From Flavobacterium terrigena (GTDB taxonomy: Bacteria > Bacteroidota > Bacteroidia > Flavobacteriales > Flavobacteriaceae): 64,000 nucleotides of DNA. The stretch spans positions 1-64,000 of the forward strand of contig NZ_FNYA01000002.1 of assembly GCF_900108955.1 (NCBI RefSeq), written 5' to 3'. The notes beneath the pieces are model-generated. The model saw nothing but the letters and a program-made list of their open reading frames with translations. It was not told the origin of the DNA and searched no databases. This document shows, piece by piece, positions 17,292 through 25,380 of the stretch. The position numbers and the translations under genes were made by a program. The stretch's first letter is position 1. Every line of letters starts with the position of its first letter.

Positions 17292-18845
17292 ATGAAAAAG
17301 ATATTACTTTCCTTATTAATAGGTGGCTCTTTTATGGCTAACGCACAAGAACCTGCCATATCAGATGCTTTACGATATGGTGTACAAAATTTAAATGGAA
17401 CAGCTCGCTTTAGAGCAATGGGTGGTGCTTTTGGAGCAATTGGTGGAGATATGTCTGCTATAAATATCAACCCTGCTGGTTCTTCAATTTTCAATTTCAA
17501 CCAAGCAGCTATTTCATTATCTAGCATTAATAGAAGCAATAATGCTAGTTATTTTGGCACAAGTAGCACAACAAAAGAAAACACTTTAGACATCAATCAA
17601 TTAGGTGCTGTTTTTGTTTTTAATGATAAAGCTTCAAAAAGTGGCTGGAAAAAATTTGCTTTAGGTCTAAACTATGAAAACGCCAATAATCTTGACGATT
17701 ATATTGTTAGTGAAGGTGTTAATCCATACAATTCAATGGATAATTATTTTCTAAACAGAGCGCAAGGTTTTGAACTTCAATATTTACAAACACAACCCGG
17801 AGAATCTATCGGAAGTTTATATCAATACCTAGGAGAAAATCAAAATTTAGGTTTCGATGCACAACAAGCATTTTTAGGTTATCAATCCTATGTATTAAGT
17901 CCATTAGACGAAAGTGATGAGCATAATACAGATTATTTCACAAATGTACCTACTGGTGGAAATTACTATCATAAAAATACTATCCAAGCCAAAGGTTATA
18001 ACGGAAAATTCACCGCTAACTTTTCTGGAGCTTACCAAGACAAATTATATGTGGGTATGAATATGAATTTCCATTTTACAGATTATGTAAGAACTTCTTC
18101 TTTATATGAAAGTAACTTAAATGATTTTTACGATGATGGTTATAGCATTGATGCTGTAAGATTTAATAATGAATTATACACTTATGGTTCAGGATTCTCT
18201 TTAAACTTAGGAGCTATTTACAAAGCGACAGAAAATGTTCGTGTGGGTTTAGCATATGAAACTCCAACTTGGTACCGTTTAAACGACGAACTAACACAAA
18301 GCATTTCATCAAATTTTTATGACGCCACAACAGATTCAATGAATCAATCTTATGTTAATCCAGGCATAGTAAATGTTTATCCAACCTACAAAATTCAAAC
18401 TCCAAGTAAATTAACGGGTAGTGCAACAGTTTTATTCGGTAAAAAAGGTTTATTAAGTGTTGATTATTCAACAAAAAACTACGCAAAAACAGAATTTAAA
18501 CCAAATAACGAAACCATTTATAGCAGGTTAAACACTCAAATGAAAGACCAGCTTCAAGATAGCTATGAGTTACGTGTTGGTGGAGAATACAAAATTCAAA
18601 AATGGAGTGTTAGAGGTGGTTACCGTTTTGAACAAAGTCCATATAAAACAGATTACGCTTTTGGTGATTTAATGAGTTATTCTGGTGGTTTAGGTTATAA
18701 TTTCGGAAAATCTAAAATTGATATTTCATACACTAACGAACACCGCGCAAGAACAGAAGCTTTATTAACTTCTGGATTAAACGACACTGCTAGAATTAAA
18801 AATTACAACAACAATGTTACTTTATCATACGTGATAAATTTTTAA
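17292..18845 (+). CDS. FadL/OMPP1-like outer membrane beta-barrel protein
   Basis: The 517-residue protein has signal peptide MKKILLSLLIGGSFMANAQ and then ALRYGVQNLNGTARFRAMGGAFGAIGGDMSAININPAGSS. This is the glycine-rich N-terminal plug and hatch of the OMPP1/FadL/TodX transporter family. The rest is amphipathic beta-strands ending in an aromatic-terminated strand (YNNNVTLSYVINF), as expected of an outer membrane barrel. Flavobacterial members are often labelled hemin receptor without proof. Uptake of hydrophobic compounds is the family role; the actual substrate is unknown. It has a terminator on each side. Confidence 0.9.
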   Translation: MKKILLSLLIGGSFMANAQEPAISDALRYGVQNLNGTARFRAMGGAFGAIGGDMSAININPAGSSIFNFNQAAISLSSINRSNNASYFGTSSTTKENTLDINQLGAVFVFNDKASKSGWKKFALGLNYENANNLDDYIVSEGVNPYNSMDNYFLNRAQGFELQYLQTQPGESIGSLYQYLGENQNLGFDAQQAFLGYQSYVLSPLDESDEHNTDYFTNVPTGGNYYHKNTIQAKGYNGKFTANFSGAYQDKLYVGMNMNFHFTDYVRTSSLYESNLNDFYDDGYSIDAVRFNNELYTYGSGFSLNLGAIYKATENVRVGLAYETPTWYRLNDELTQSISSNFYDATTDSMNQSYVNPGIVNVYPTYKIQTPSKLTGSATVLFGKKGLLSVDYSTKNYAKTEFKPNNETIYSRLNTQMKDQLQDSYELRVGGEYKIQKWSVRGGYRFEQSPYKTDYAFGDLMSYSGGLGYNFGKSKIDISYTNEHRARTEALLTSGLNDTARIKNYNNNVTLSYVINF

Positions 18846-18865
18846 ATAAAATACAAATATTTCAC

Positions 18866-18902
18866 AAATGTCGCTTTACTTCAAGTTAAGCGACATTTTT
18901 TT
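18866..18902 (+). terminator. Terminator after the FadL-like gene
   Basis: AAATGTCGCTT (18866-18876) pairs exactly with AAGCGACATTT (18888-18898), followed by T. Confidence 0.88.
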
Positions 18903-18904
18903 AT

Positions 18905-18912
18905 TAATTTTG
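18905..18912 (+). promoter_or_regulatory. -7 box for rimO
   Basis: TAATTTTG matches TAnnTTTG, 23 bp before the rimO ATG and directly after the upstream terminator. Confidence 0.6.
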
Positions 18913-18935
18913 CACCCTGAAATAAAACAAATACT

Positions 18936-20261
18936 ATGAGAACCAAGTCTTTAAAGAAAAATAAAATTAACGTCATTACATTAGGTTGTTCTAAAAACGT
19001 ATATGATAGTGAAGTTTTAATGGGACAACTTCGTGCCAACGGAAAAGAAGTAACACACGAAGCCACTAAAGACGAAGGAAACATTATTGTAATTAATACA
19101 TGTGGTTTTATTGATAACGCCAAAGAAGAATCGGTAAATACGATTTTGGAATATGCCGAAAAAAAAGAACAAGGTTTAGTAGACAAAGTTTTTGTTACCG
19201 GTTGTTTGTCTGAACGTTACAGACCAGATTTAGAAAAAGAAATTCCAAATATTGATCAATTTTTCGGAACAACAGAATTGCCTTTATTATTAAAAGCATT
19301 AGGTGCCGATTATAAACACGAATTAATTGGAGAACGTTTAACTACAACTCCAAAAAATTACGCGTATTTAAAAATTGCCGAAGGTTGCGACAGACCTTGT
19401 AGTTTTTGTGCAATTCCATTAATGAGAGGAAAACATAAGTCGACTCCAATTGAACATTTAGTGATTGAAGCCGAAAAATTAGCTAAAAACGGTGTAAAAG
19501 AATTAATTTTAATCGCACAAGATTTAACGTATTACGGTTTAGATTTATACAAAAAAAGAAATTTAGCGGAACTTTTAGAAGCTTTAGTTAAGATTGAAGG
19601 AATTGAATGGATTCGTTTGCATTACGCCTTCCCTACTGGTTTCCCGATGGACGTTTTAGAATTAATGAAACGTGAACCAAAAATTTGTAATTACTTAGAT
19701 ATTCCATTACAACATATTTCTGATAGTGTCTTAAAATCGATGCGTCGTGGAACTACTCAAGAAAAAACGACTAAATTAATTCAAGAATTTAGAGCCTTAG
19801 TTCCAGAAATGACAATAAGAACGACTTTAATCGTTGGTTATCCTGGTGAAACGGAAGAAGATTTCAATACTCTTAAAAATTGGGTGGAAGAAATGCGTTT
19901 CGAACGTTTAGGATGTTTTACTTATTCTCACGAAGAAAACACACATGCTTATTTATTAGAAGATGATGTTCCAGAAGAAGTAAAACAAGATAGAGCCGCT
20001 CAAATTATGGATATTCAAGCACAAATTTCTTGGGATTTAAATCAAGAAAAAATCGGACAAACGTTCAAATGTGTTATTGATAGAAAAGAAGGTGAACATT
20101 TTGTAGGAAGAACAGAATTTGATAGTCCAGATGTAGATAATGAAGTATTGATTGACGCTTCAAAATTCTATTTAAAAACGGGTGATTTTGTAGATTTAAA
20201 AATCATCGACGCAACAGAATTTGATTTATATGCAGAACCGGTAGAGGTTAGTTCAAAATAA
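18936..20261 (+). CDS. rimO: Ribosomal protein S12 methylthiotransferase RimO
   Basis: RimO is a radical-SAM enzyme that beta-methylthiolates an aspartate of ribosomal protein S12. The 441-residue protein has the N-terminal UPF0004 domain with Cys residues in TLGCSKN, NTCGFI and TGCLSERY. The radical-SAM cluster motif CDRPCSFC (Cys151, 155, 158) follows, then a C-terminal TRAM domain. TLGCSKNVYDSEVLMGQL is characteristic of RimO rather than MiaB. Two further genes follow closely and may be cotranscribed. Confidence 0.97.
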   Translation: MRTKSLKKNKINVITLGCSKNVYDSEVLMGQLRANGKEVTHEATKDEGNIIVINTCGFIDNAKEESVNTILEYAEKKEQGLVDKVFVTGCLSERYRPDLEKEIPNIDQFFGTTELPLLLKALGADYKHELIGERLTTTPKNYAYLKIAEGCDRPCSFCAIPLMRGKHKSTPIEHLVIEAEKLAKNGVKELILIAQDLTYYGLDLYKKRNLAELLEALVKIEGIEWIRLHYAFPTGFPMDVLELMKREPKICNYLDIPLQHISDSVLKSMRRGTTQEKTTKLIQEFRALVPEMTIRTTLIVGYPGETEEDFNTLKNWVEEMRFERLGCFTYSHEENTHAYLLEDDVPEEVKQDRAAQIMDIQAQISWDLNQEKIGQTFKCVIDRKEGEHFVGRTEFDSPDVDNEVLIDASKFYLKTGDFVDLKIIDATEFDLYAEPVEVSSK

Positions 20262-20275
20262 TCATCTTAACAACA

Positions 20276-20650
20276 ATGAAGAATTATATTATTTGGTTAT
20301 TAGTACTGTTTTCAAACGTTTTACTTGCTCAAAATAAAAGTAATTTAGTTTTTGAAGATGGTATATATTCTGTAGAAATTCAAATTGAAAACGGAAAAGA
20401 CTATTTAAAATTAGATAAGGAAAACAAATTTCAAATAGTAACTAAAAATATTGATCCTGTAAATCTGATGTGTTCGGGACGAAATTTAAAAAGAGGCGAA
20501 TTATCAACAGATAAGAACATCACTAATTGGTCTTTAACCATTATTAAAGAAGGTCTTAAAGACGAAAAGTATTCCTTATCTATTTCTTTTAGAGGTAAAA
20601 AAGGAAAATTATTTACACATCAATTTCTAATTCCAGTAAAACAAAACTAA
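20276..20650 (+). CDS. Small exported protein of unknown function
   Basis: A 124-residue protein with a signal peptide (MKNYIIWLLVLFSNVLLAQ) and a mature part of about 105 residues. The mature part is rich in beta-strand-like segments (FEDGIYSVEIQIENGKDYLKL). One Cys is present in LMCSGRNLKRGE. I recognise no family. It begins 14 bp after rimO and ends 3 bp before the next gene, so all three may form an operon. Confidence 0.75.
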   Translation: MKNYIIWLLVLFSNVLLAQNKSNLVFEDGIYSVEIQIENGKDYLKLDKENKFQIVTKNIDPVNLMCSGRNLKRGELSTDKNITNWSLTIIKEGLKDEKYSLSISFRGKKGKLFTHQFLIPVKQN

Positions 20651-20653
20651 TCA

Positions 20654-21643
20654 ATGGATTCATTATCGCAAATTGTCTTAGGAGCTGCGACTTTTGCATT
20701 AATAAAAGACAAAGAAATCGGTAAAAAAGCTTTGCTTTATGGTGCTATTTTAGGTACTATTCCCGATTTAGATGTATTAATAAATCCTTTTTTTAACAAA
20801 ATTGAACAACTTTCTATTCATAGAGCGTTTTCGCATTCCATATTTTTCTCCTTAATTTTAAGTTGGCTCTTTGGAAAATGGTTTGCTAAAAAATACAATT
20901 CCCCATTTAAATCATGGTTTTTGGCAAGTTTCTTAGCTTTATTTACTCATCCATTACTCGACATTTGTACCACATACGGAACTAGAATTTTATATCCTTT
21001 AAGTATGGATTTCTATTCTTTAGATAATGTTTTTGTAATTGATCCATTATATACAACTTGGCTACTTATAGGTTGCATTACTTTATGGATTATGAAAAAT
21101 ACGAATCCCAATCGACAAAAAGTTATTCATTATTCCTTAATTCTTTCTACAGGATACTTACTTTTTGGTTTAGTAATAAATTTATATGTGAAAAATATTT
21201 TCGTGAATCAATTAAAAGAAAAAAACATCACTTACGAGAAAATAAAAATTGTACCAACACCTTTTAACACCATACTTTGGGAAGCCATTATAAAAACAAA
21301 AGATGGCTTATATTATAGCGATTATAGTTTATTAGACAAACATTTACCAACACAATTTCATTTTGAAAAAAACGATATTAATTTCATTGCTGAAAAGAAA
21401 AAAATTAAAGCTTTAGAACCGTTTTTTAATTTCACAGAAGGTTATGAATTAGCACGAATGGAAAACGGAAAAATGAATATTTACGGTACAAAATTTGGTC
21501 CAATTGATATTCAAAACAATAAAGCGGAATTCTTTTTTCCTTTAGTTTTCAATGCGAACGGAACTTATAGTTCTGTAGACAAGCAACCTAATAATTACAG
21601 TGAAATTTTCAGTAAACTTTGGATTAGAATTCAGGGTAAATAA
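20654..21643 (+). CDS. Membrane-bound metal-dependent hydrolase, YdjM family
   Basis: A 329-residue membrane protein of the YdjM/PF04307 family. The N-terminus carries the family motifs LGAILGTIPDLDVL, HRAFSHSIFFSL and FTHPLLDICTTYGTRIL, with His and Asp residues presumed to bind metal. Three or more hydrophobic segments lie in the first 180 residues, and a soluble region of about 140 residues follows. The natural substrate of the family is not established. It follows the small exported protein gene by 3 bp. Confidence 0.88.
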   Translation: MDSLSQIVLGAATFALIKDKEIGKKALLYGAILGTIPDLDVLINPFFNKIEQLSIHRAFSHSIFFSLILSWLFGKWFAKKYNSPFKSWFLASFLALFTHPLLDICTTYGTRILYPLSMDFYSLDNVFVIDPLYTTWLLIGCITLWIMKNTNPNRQKVIHYSLILSTGYLLFGLVINLYVKNIFVNQLKEKNITYEKIKIVPTPFNTILWEAIIKTKDGLYYSDYSLLDKHLPTQFHFEKNDINFIAEKKKIKALEPFFNFTEGYELARMENGKMNIYGTKFGPIDIQNNKAEFFFPLVFNANGTYSSVDKQPNNYSEIFSKLWIRIQGK

Positions 21644-21670
21644 CTGTATGACAAATATCATATTTATTGC

Positions 21671-21708
21671 GTTTTAATTTTCAGAACTTTGATATAGAAA
21701 ATTAAAAC
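21671..21708 (+). promoter_or_regulatory. 12-bp perfect inverted repeat before the YdcH gene
   Basis: GTTTTAATTTTC (21671-21682) and GAAAATTAAAAC (21697-21708) are exact reverse complements separated by 14 bp. The spacer contains GAACTTTG, near the -7 consensus, and the second arm ends 7 bp before the ATG. It has no T run, so it is not a typical terminator. It may be an operator or a leader hairpin. Confidence 0.4.
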
Positions 21709-21715
21709 AAAGATT

Positions 21716-21952
21716 ATGATAACCAAACACAATTTAACCCAAGAATTTCCAGAGTACGAAACAAAAATTAACAATTTAAAAATTGAAAATCCACATTTCA
21801 AAAAGTTATTTCACGAGTTTGACGAATTAGACCATGAAATCTACAGAGTTGAAAGCGATTCAGAACCCGCTTCAGACGATACTTTGAACGATTTAAGAAA
21901 AAAAAGAGTGCATTTAAAAGATGAAATTTACCAGTTTTTAACGAATAATTAA
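21716..21952 (+). CDS. YdcH family protein (DUF465)
   Basis: A 78-residue, charged, helical protein with the DUF465/YdcH pattern: an N-terminal FPEYETKINNLKIENPHFKKLFHEFDELDHEIYRVE helix, a loop, and LNDLRKKRVHLKDEIYQFL as a second helix. It is expected to form a helical hairpin or coiled coil in the cytoplasm. The role of the family is unknown. A perfect inverted repeat precedes it and a terminator follows. Confidence 0.88.
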   Translation: MITKHNLTQEFPEYETKINNLKIENPHFKKLFHEFDELDHEIYRVESDSEPASDDTLNDLRKKRVHLKDEIYQFLTNN

Positions 21953-21975
21953 TCTCCCCTTTTTTATTTTGATAG

Positions 21976-22011
21976 AATCTCTGCAAGCCTATTTTTTGCA
22001 GGGATTTTTTT
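21976..22011 (+). terminator. Terminator after the YdcH gene
   Basis: AATCTCTGCAA pairs with TTGCAGGGATT (one G-U) around a 9-base loop, then T. Confidence 0.85.
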
Positions 22012-22012
22012 A

Positions 22013-22020
22013 TATATTTG
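22013..22020 (+). promoter_or_regulatory. -7 box for the GyrI-like gene
   Basis: TATATTTG matches TAnnTTTG. It lies downstream of the frame's first possible start (21969) and supports the ATG at 22038. Confidence 0.6.
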
Positions 22021-22037
22021 ATTTTTATTCATACACT

Positions 22038-22514
22038 ATGACACCAAAAATCCTAACTATAGCACCAAAAAAACTAATCGGATATTCTGTTGAAATGTCT
22101 TTAATAGATAATAAAACATTTAGTATTTTCAGTCAATTAATGCCTCGTTTAAAAGAAATCAAAAATCCAAAAAGTGCTGACATTTTTTGTGTTCAAGTTT
22201 ATCAACCAGATTATTTTACCAATTTCACTCCAGAAACCCTTTTTACAAAATGGGCTGCTGTGGAAGTTAAAGACTTTGACAACATTCCTGAAGGATTTGA
22301 AAAACTAGAATTAACTGGTGAAAAATACGCTGTTTTTTTATATAAAGGTACATCTGAAATGTTTCCAAAAACTGCACAATATATTTATGGAGAATGGCTA
22401 CCAAATTCAGGTTTTCAATTAGATAACAGACCTCATTTTGAAATTATGGGAGATAATTATTTAGGCCACGAAAACCCGGAAAGTGAAGAGGAAATTTGGG
22501 TACCAATTAAATAA
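22038..22514 (+). CDS. GyrI-like/AraC effector-binding domain protein
   Basis: A 158-residue stand-alone effector-binding (GyrI-like, SOUL-type fold) protein, recognisable from IAPKKLIGYSVEMSL, KWAAVEVKDFDNIPEGFEKLELTGEKYAVFLYKG and the C-terminal NSGFQLDNRPHFEIM. Related single-domain proteins bind small hydrophobic or cationic molecules. There is no DNA-binding domain here. The frame runs upstream to 21969 through the previous terminator, so that extension is not coding. The start is the ATG at 22038 (MTPKILTIAP). Confidence 0.85.
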   Translation: MTPKILTIAPKKLIGYSVEMSLIDNKTFSIFSQLMPRLKEIKNPKSADIFCVQVYQPDYFTNFTPETLFTKWAAVEVKDFDNIPEGFEKLELTGEKYAVFLYKGTSEMFPKTAQYIYGEWLPNSGFQLDNRPHFEIMGDNYLGHENPESEEEIWVPIK

Positions 22515-22534
22515 GTATTCAGTAAAATAATCCT

Positions 22535-22569
22535 AAAACTTTTAACTTATCCCTTTTCACTTTTGCCTT
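22535..22569 (-). repeat. 7-bp-periodic array after the terB-like stop
   Basis: Five heptamers, all beginning AAG in minus-strand sense, start 3 bp after the stop at 22573. Three match units of the array after yidD (AAGGCAA, AAGGGAT, AAGTTTT). Confidence 0.75.
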
Positions 22570-22572
22570 AAC

Positions 22573-22974
22573 CTAATTCAATTGCTCACTAAACAGTCTA
22601 ATTAAAGTCTCACCATCAACCATATGATTTGGAGAATCTTCAATTAACCTTAAAACGCGTTTCATTGCATACGGATCTAAACCCATATTAATTCCGATTT
22701 CGTTGATTTTCACTCGTTCTCTTTCGTGTAAAACGTCGTCAGAACGCATCAATAAAGCCAAACGATAAAACTGACAAATTCTATTTAATTCGTCTTTAAT
22801 CACACTTACTTCACTTTTATTTTCATAAAGTTTATGCAACGTTTCTTTATCAACACCTAATTCATAAGCAACAATCTCAATAAAATCATATTCTCTGTCG
22901 TGCAATTCGCCATCAATTAAAGCAAACGCAATCATTTCTTTTAACAAACTTATTTTTTCTTGAGTAGTTTCCAT
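22573..22974 (-). CDS. TerB-like helical protein
   Basis: A 133-residue acidic, all-helical protein. LLKEMIAFALIDGELHDREYDFIEIVAYELGVDKETL resembles TerB-like domains, with an acidic residue pattern (IDGELHDRE, DDVLHERER) that in TerB binds metal. Homologues in Flavobacteria are sometimes mislabelled as excinuclease subunits. The frame reaches 23004, but a -7 box at 23002-23009 overlaps that point, so the start is the ATG at 22974 (METTQEKISLL). The role is unknown. Confidence 0.72.
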   Translation of the reverse strand: METTQEKISLLKEMIAFALIDGELHDREYDFIEIVAYELGVDKETLHKLYENKSEVSVIKDELNRICQFYRLALLMRSDDVLHERERVKINEIGINMGLDPYAMKRVLRLIEDSPNHMVDGETLIRLFSEQLN

Positions 22975-23001
22975 CAAAATTCTTACTTTTATAATATTCT
23001 T

Positions 23002-23009
23002 CAAATATA
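23002..23009 (-). promoter_or_regulatory. -7 box for the terB-like gene
   Basis: Minus-strand TATATTTG matches TAnnTTTG and rules out the longer frame start at 23004. Confidence 0.6.
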
Positions 23010-23013
23010 AAAA

Positions 23014-23808
23014 ATGATACGATTTTTAAGCCTATTATTACCACTTTTTTTGTTTTCTGTAAACCAAATCGAAGCACAAAACCGCTATTCTACCTTTGAG
23101 ATAGATGCACCACAACTACAAACTAAAAAGAAAATTTGGGTGTATTTACCCTTAAATTACGAAAAATCAACCAAAAAATACCCTGTAATTTACATGCATG
23201 ATGCGCAAAATTTGTTTGATACGATTGCTTCTTTTGGTGGTGAATGGAAAATTGACGAAACCTTAGATAGTTTAAAAGCTAAAGTCATTGTAATTGGCAT
23301 CGAACACGGAAATGAAAAACGTTTTGGAGAACTAACACCTTATAAAAACGAAAAACGTGGTGGTGGAAATGCAGATGCTTATTTAGAATTTATCGTAAAA
23401 ACCTTAAAACCACAAATTGATTTGACTTACAGAACCAAAACAAATGCTAGAAATACTTGTATCTGGGGAAGTTCGCTTGGCGGATTGGTTTCTTTTTATG
23501 CCGCTTTGAAATATCCAGATGTGTTTGGAAAAGTAGGTTGCTTCTCGCCTGCTTTTTGGATTAATAAAGAAGAAATTTTTCAGAAAATGGAAAACACGCC
23601 AAACTTCAATACCAAAATTTATTTGCTCTGTGGCGACAATGAAGGTAAGGAAGACATGGTTACGAATATGGAACAAATGGAAACACTTATTAATTCGAAA
23701 CGATGTGAATGTAAGAAACTCAATAAATCTGTAATTGTAAAAGGTGGTGAACATAACGAAAAATTATGGCGAAATGCGTTTGCAAAAGCGTATCTTTGGC
23801 TTTTCTAA
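23014..23808 (+). CDS. Exported esterase (enterochelin esterase-like alpha/beta hydrolase)
   Basis: A 264-residue protein with signal peptide FLSLLLPLFLFSVNQIEAQ and an Esterase_D/Fes-type alpha/beta hydrolase domain. Landmarks are IWVYLPLNYEKS, PVIYMHDAQNLFD, the nucleophile elbow WGSSLGGLVS (Ser after Gly-Ser), CGDNEGKEDM supplying the acid, and GGEHNEKLW with the catalytic His. The family cleaves esters of siderophores, sugars or feruloyl groups; the substrate here is not clear. It diverges from the terB-like gene. Confidence 0.87.
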   Translation: MIRFLSLLLPLFLFSVNQIEAQNRYSTFEIDAPQLQTKKKIWVYLPLNYEKSTKKYPVIYMHDAQNLFDTIASFGGEWKIDETLDSLKAKVIVIGIEHGNEKRFGELTPYKNEKRGGGNADAYLEFIVKTLKPQIDLTYRTKTNARNTCIWGSSLGGLVSFYAALKYPDVFGKVGCFSPAFWINKEEIFQKMENTPNFNTKIYLLCGDNEGKEDMVTNMEQMETLINSKRCECKKLNKSVIVKGGEHNEKLWRNAFAKAYLWLF

Positions 23809-23868
23809 GAATAATTACGAATGTTACTCTGAGCGAAAGTAAAGAGGAAACAAATAAAACCTAAAAAA

Positions 23869-24396
23869 ATGAACAATAACGATATCTTCAAAAAACTACG
23901 TGTTGCCTTACAATTACGTGACGACCAAATAGTTGAAATTTTAAACCTTGTCGATTTTAAAATGTCGAAAGGTGAATTAGGTGATATTTTCCGTGCGGAA
24001 GATCATGCTAATTTTATGGAATGTGGCGATCAAGTTTTACGTAATTTCTTAAACGGATTAATCATTCATTTACGTGGTACGAAGGAAAATCCGAAAAATC
24101 CTCGTGATGTAATCAAATCACACAAAGATTACGAAACACAAACGGAAAGAACAGACAAAACCATTTACGAACCGAAGAAACCTTACAACAAAACGGATAG
24201 TAAAACGCAATTTAAACCAAGAACAGGCGATAAAAAACCTTTCGCAAAAGATGGTGATAAAAAAGAATTCAAGCCGAAAACTGGTGAAAGTTCAGATAAA
24301 AAACCAGCTTTTGGAAAGAACAAATTTGGTAACGACAAAAAACCAGCTAAACAAAACCCAGTAGAAAAATTCAAGTTTAAAGACGGTAAAAAATAA
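23869..24396 (+). CDS. Single-copy DUF1456 (YehS-like) domain with basic tail
   Basis: Residues 1-70 (NNDIFKKLRVALQLRDDQIVEIL to GDQVLRNFLNGLIIHLRG) are one DUF1456 domain. E. coli YehS carries two such domains in tandem; here there is one. The second half is replaced by about 100 residues of Lys/Pro/Asp-rich disordered sequence with repeats such as GDKKPFAKDGDKKEF and KFGNDKKPAKQ. The tail may bind nucleic acid, by inference. The function of the family is unknown. A terminator follows. Confidence 0.82.
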   Translation: MNNNDIFKKLRVALQLRDDQIVEILNLVDFKMSKGELGDIFRAEDHANFMECGDQVLRNFLNGLIIHLRGTKENPKNPRDVIKSHKDYETQTERTDKTIYEPKKPYNKTDSKTQFKPRTGDKKPFAKDGDKKEFKPKTGESSDKKPAFGKNKFGNDKKPAKQNPVEKFKFKDGKK

Positions 24397-24400
24397 AACG

Positions 24401-24432
24401 AAATCCTCAATTGATATTGAGGATTTTTTTAT
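24401..24432 (+). terminator. Terminator after the DUF1456 gene
   Basis: AATCCTCAA and TTGAGGATT surround a 6-base loop, followed by seven T. Confidence 0.88.
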
Positions 24433-24469
24433 ATTTACGAATGAGAGAATAACACAGTTACACATAAGC

Positions 24470-24937
24470 ATGAAAAACACACAACAAATCGCTTCCCGTT
24501 TTAGAGAAGTCATTTTAAATGGAACTTGGATTGCCAACACCAATTACAAAGACCAATTAACCAATTTAGATTGGGAAATCACAACAAAAAAATTTCATTC
24601 TTTTAATACGATTTCCGTGCTTTCTCAACACATTCACTATTATATTTCTGGGATTTTAAATGTTTTGAATGGCGGAACACTCGATATCAAAGACCAATTT
24701 AGTTTTGATTTCCCTGTTATCAAATCACAACAAGATTGGGATATTTTTCTAACTAAATTTTGGAAAGATTCCGAAGAGTTTGCCGGCTTAATAGAACAAA
24801 TGTCTGATGAAAAATTAGAAGCCGTTTTTGTTGATGCAAAATACGGAACGTATCAAAGAAATATTGACGCGATGATTGAACATGCTTATTATCATTTAGG
24901 TCAAATTGTTTTGATTAAAAAAGGATTGACTCAATAA
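24470..24937 (+). CDS. DinB-like (DUF1572-type) protein
   Basis: A 155-residue four-helix protein of the DinB/YfiT superfamily. It carries the spaced His residues expected to bind a metal: one in LSQHIHYYISG and two in the C-terminal EHAYYHLGQIVLIKKG. Superfamily members act in thiol transfer or related reactions, but this one cannot be assigned. It ends 13 bp before the VOC gene and is probably cotranscribed with it. Confidence 0.82.
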   Translation: MKNTQQIASRFREVILNGTWIANTNYKDQLTNLDWEITTKKFHSFNTISVLSQHIHYYISGILNVLNGGTLDIKDQFSFDFPVIKSQQDWDIFLTKFWKDSEEFAGLIEQMSDEKLEAVFVDAKYGTYQRNIDAMIEHAYYHLGQIVLIKKGLTQ

Positions 24938-24950
24938 TTACAACTCAAAA

Positions 24951-25334
24951 ATGCTTAAAAAAATTCATCATATTGCCATTATTTGTTCGAATTACGAAAA
25001 ATCAAAGCAATTTTATACGGAGATTTTAGGATTCGAAATCACTCAAGAAGTCTATCGTGAAGAAAGACAATCCTACAAACTAGATTTATCTTTAAATGGG
25101 AATTATTGTATCGAATTGTTTTCTTTTCCAAATCCGCCAGAAAGAGTTTCCAGACCAGAAGCTCGAGGCTTACGTCATATTGCCTTTGAAGTAGACAATA
25201 TCGAAAGTGCAATAGAAACATTATCAAAACACAACATCAAAACAGAACCCATAAGAATTGATGAATTCACCCAAAAAAGATTTACTTTTTTCGAAGATCC
25301 TGATCAATTACCAATCGAATTATATGAAATTTAA
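24951..25334 (+). CDS. VOC family protein (glyoxalase I-like)
   Basis: A 127-residue single VOC (vicinal oxygen chelate) domain protein made of two beta-alpha-beta-beta-beta modules. Metal-ligand positions appear at HHIAIICSNYEKSKQFYTEILGF, ELFSFP, RHIAFEVDNIESAIETL and the C-terminal FEDPDQLPIELYEI. It resembles the YaeR/GloA2-type subgroup. The reaction is uncertain; detoxification is possible. It is convergent with the DUF2853 gene, with a shared terminator between them. Confidence 0.88.
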   Translation: MLKKIHHIAIICSNYEKSKQFYTEILGFEITQEVYREERQSYKLDLSLNGNYCIELFSFPNPPERVSRPEARGLRHIAFEVDNIESAIETLSKHNIKTEPIRIDEFTQKRFTFFEDPDQLPIELYEI

Positions 25335-25337
25335 TAA

Positions 25338-25375
25338 TACAAAAAATCCTGAACTTTCATTCAGGATTTTTTTAT
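25338..25375. terminator. Bidirectional terminator between convergent genes
   Basis: AAAATCCTGAA and TTCAGGATTTTTTT pair around a short loop, between the VOC gene (+) and the DUF2853 gene (-). Confidence 0.88.
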
Positions 25376-25380
25376 ACTTT

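Noticed and set aside
23820..23850. GTTACTCTGAGCGAAAG and following bases, resembling an arm of a dispersed palindrome.
   Set aside because: No matching second arm is present and the likeness is weak, so it was not listed as an element.
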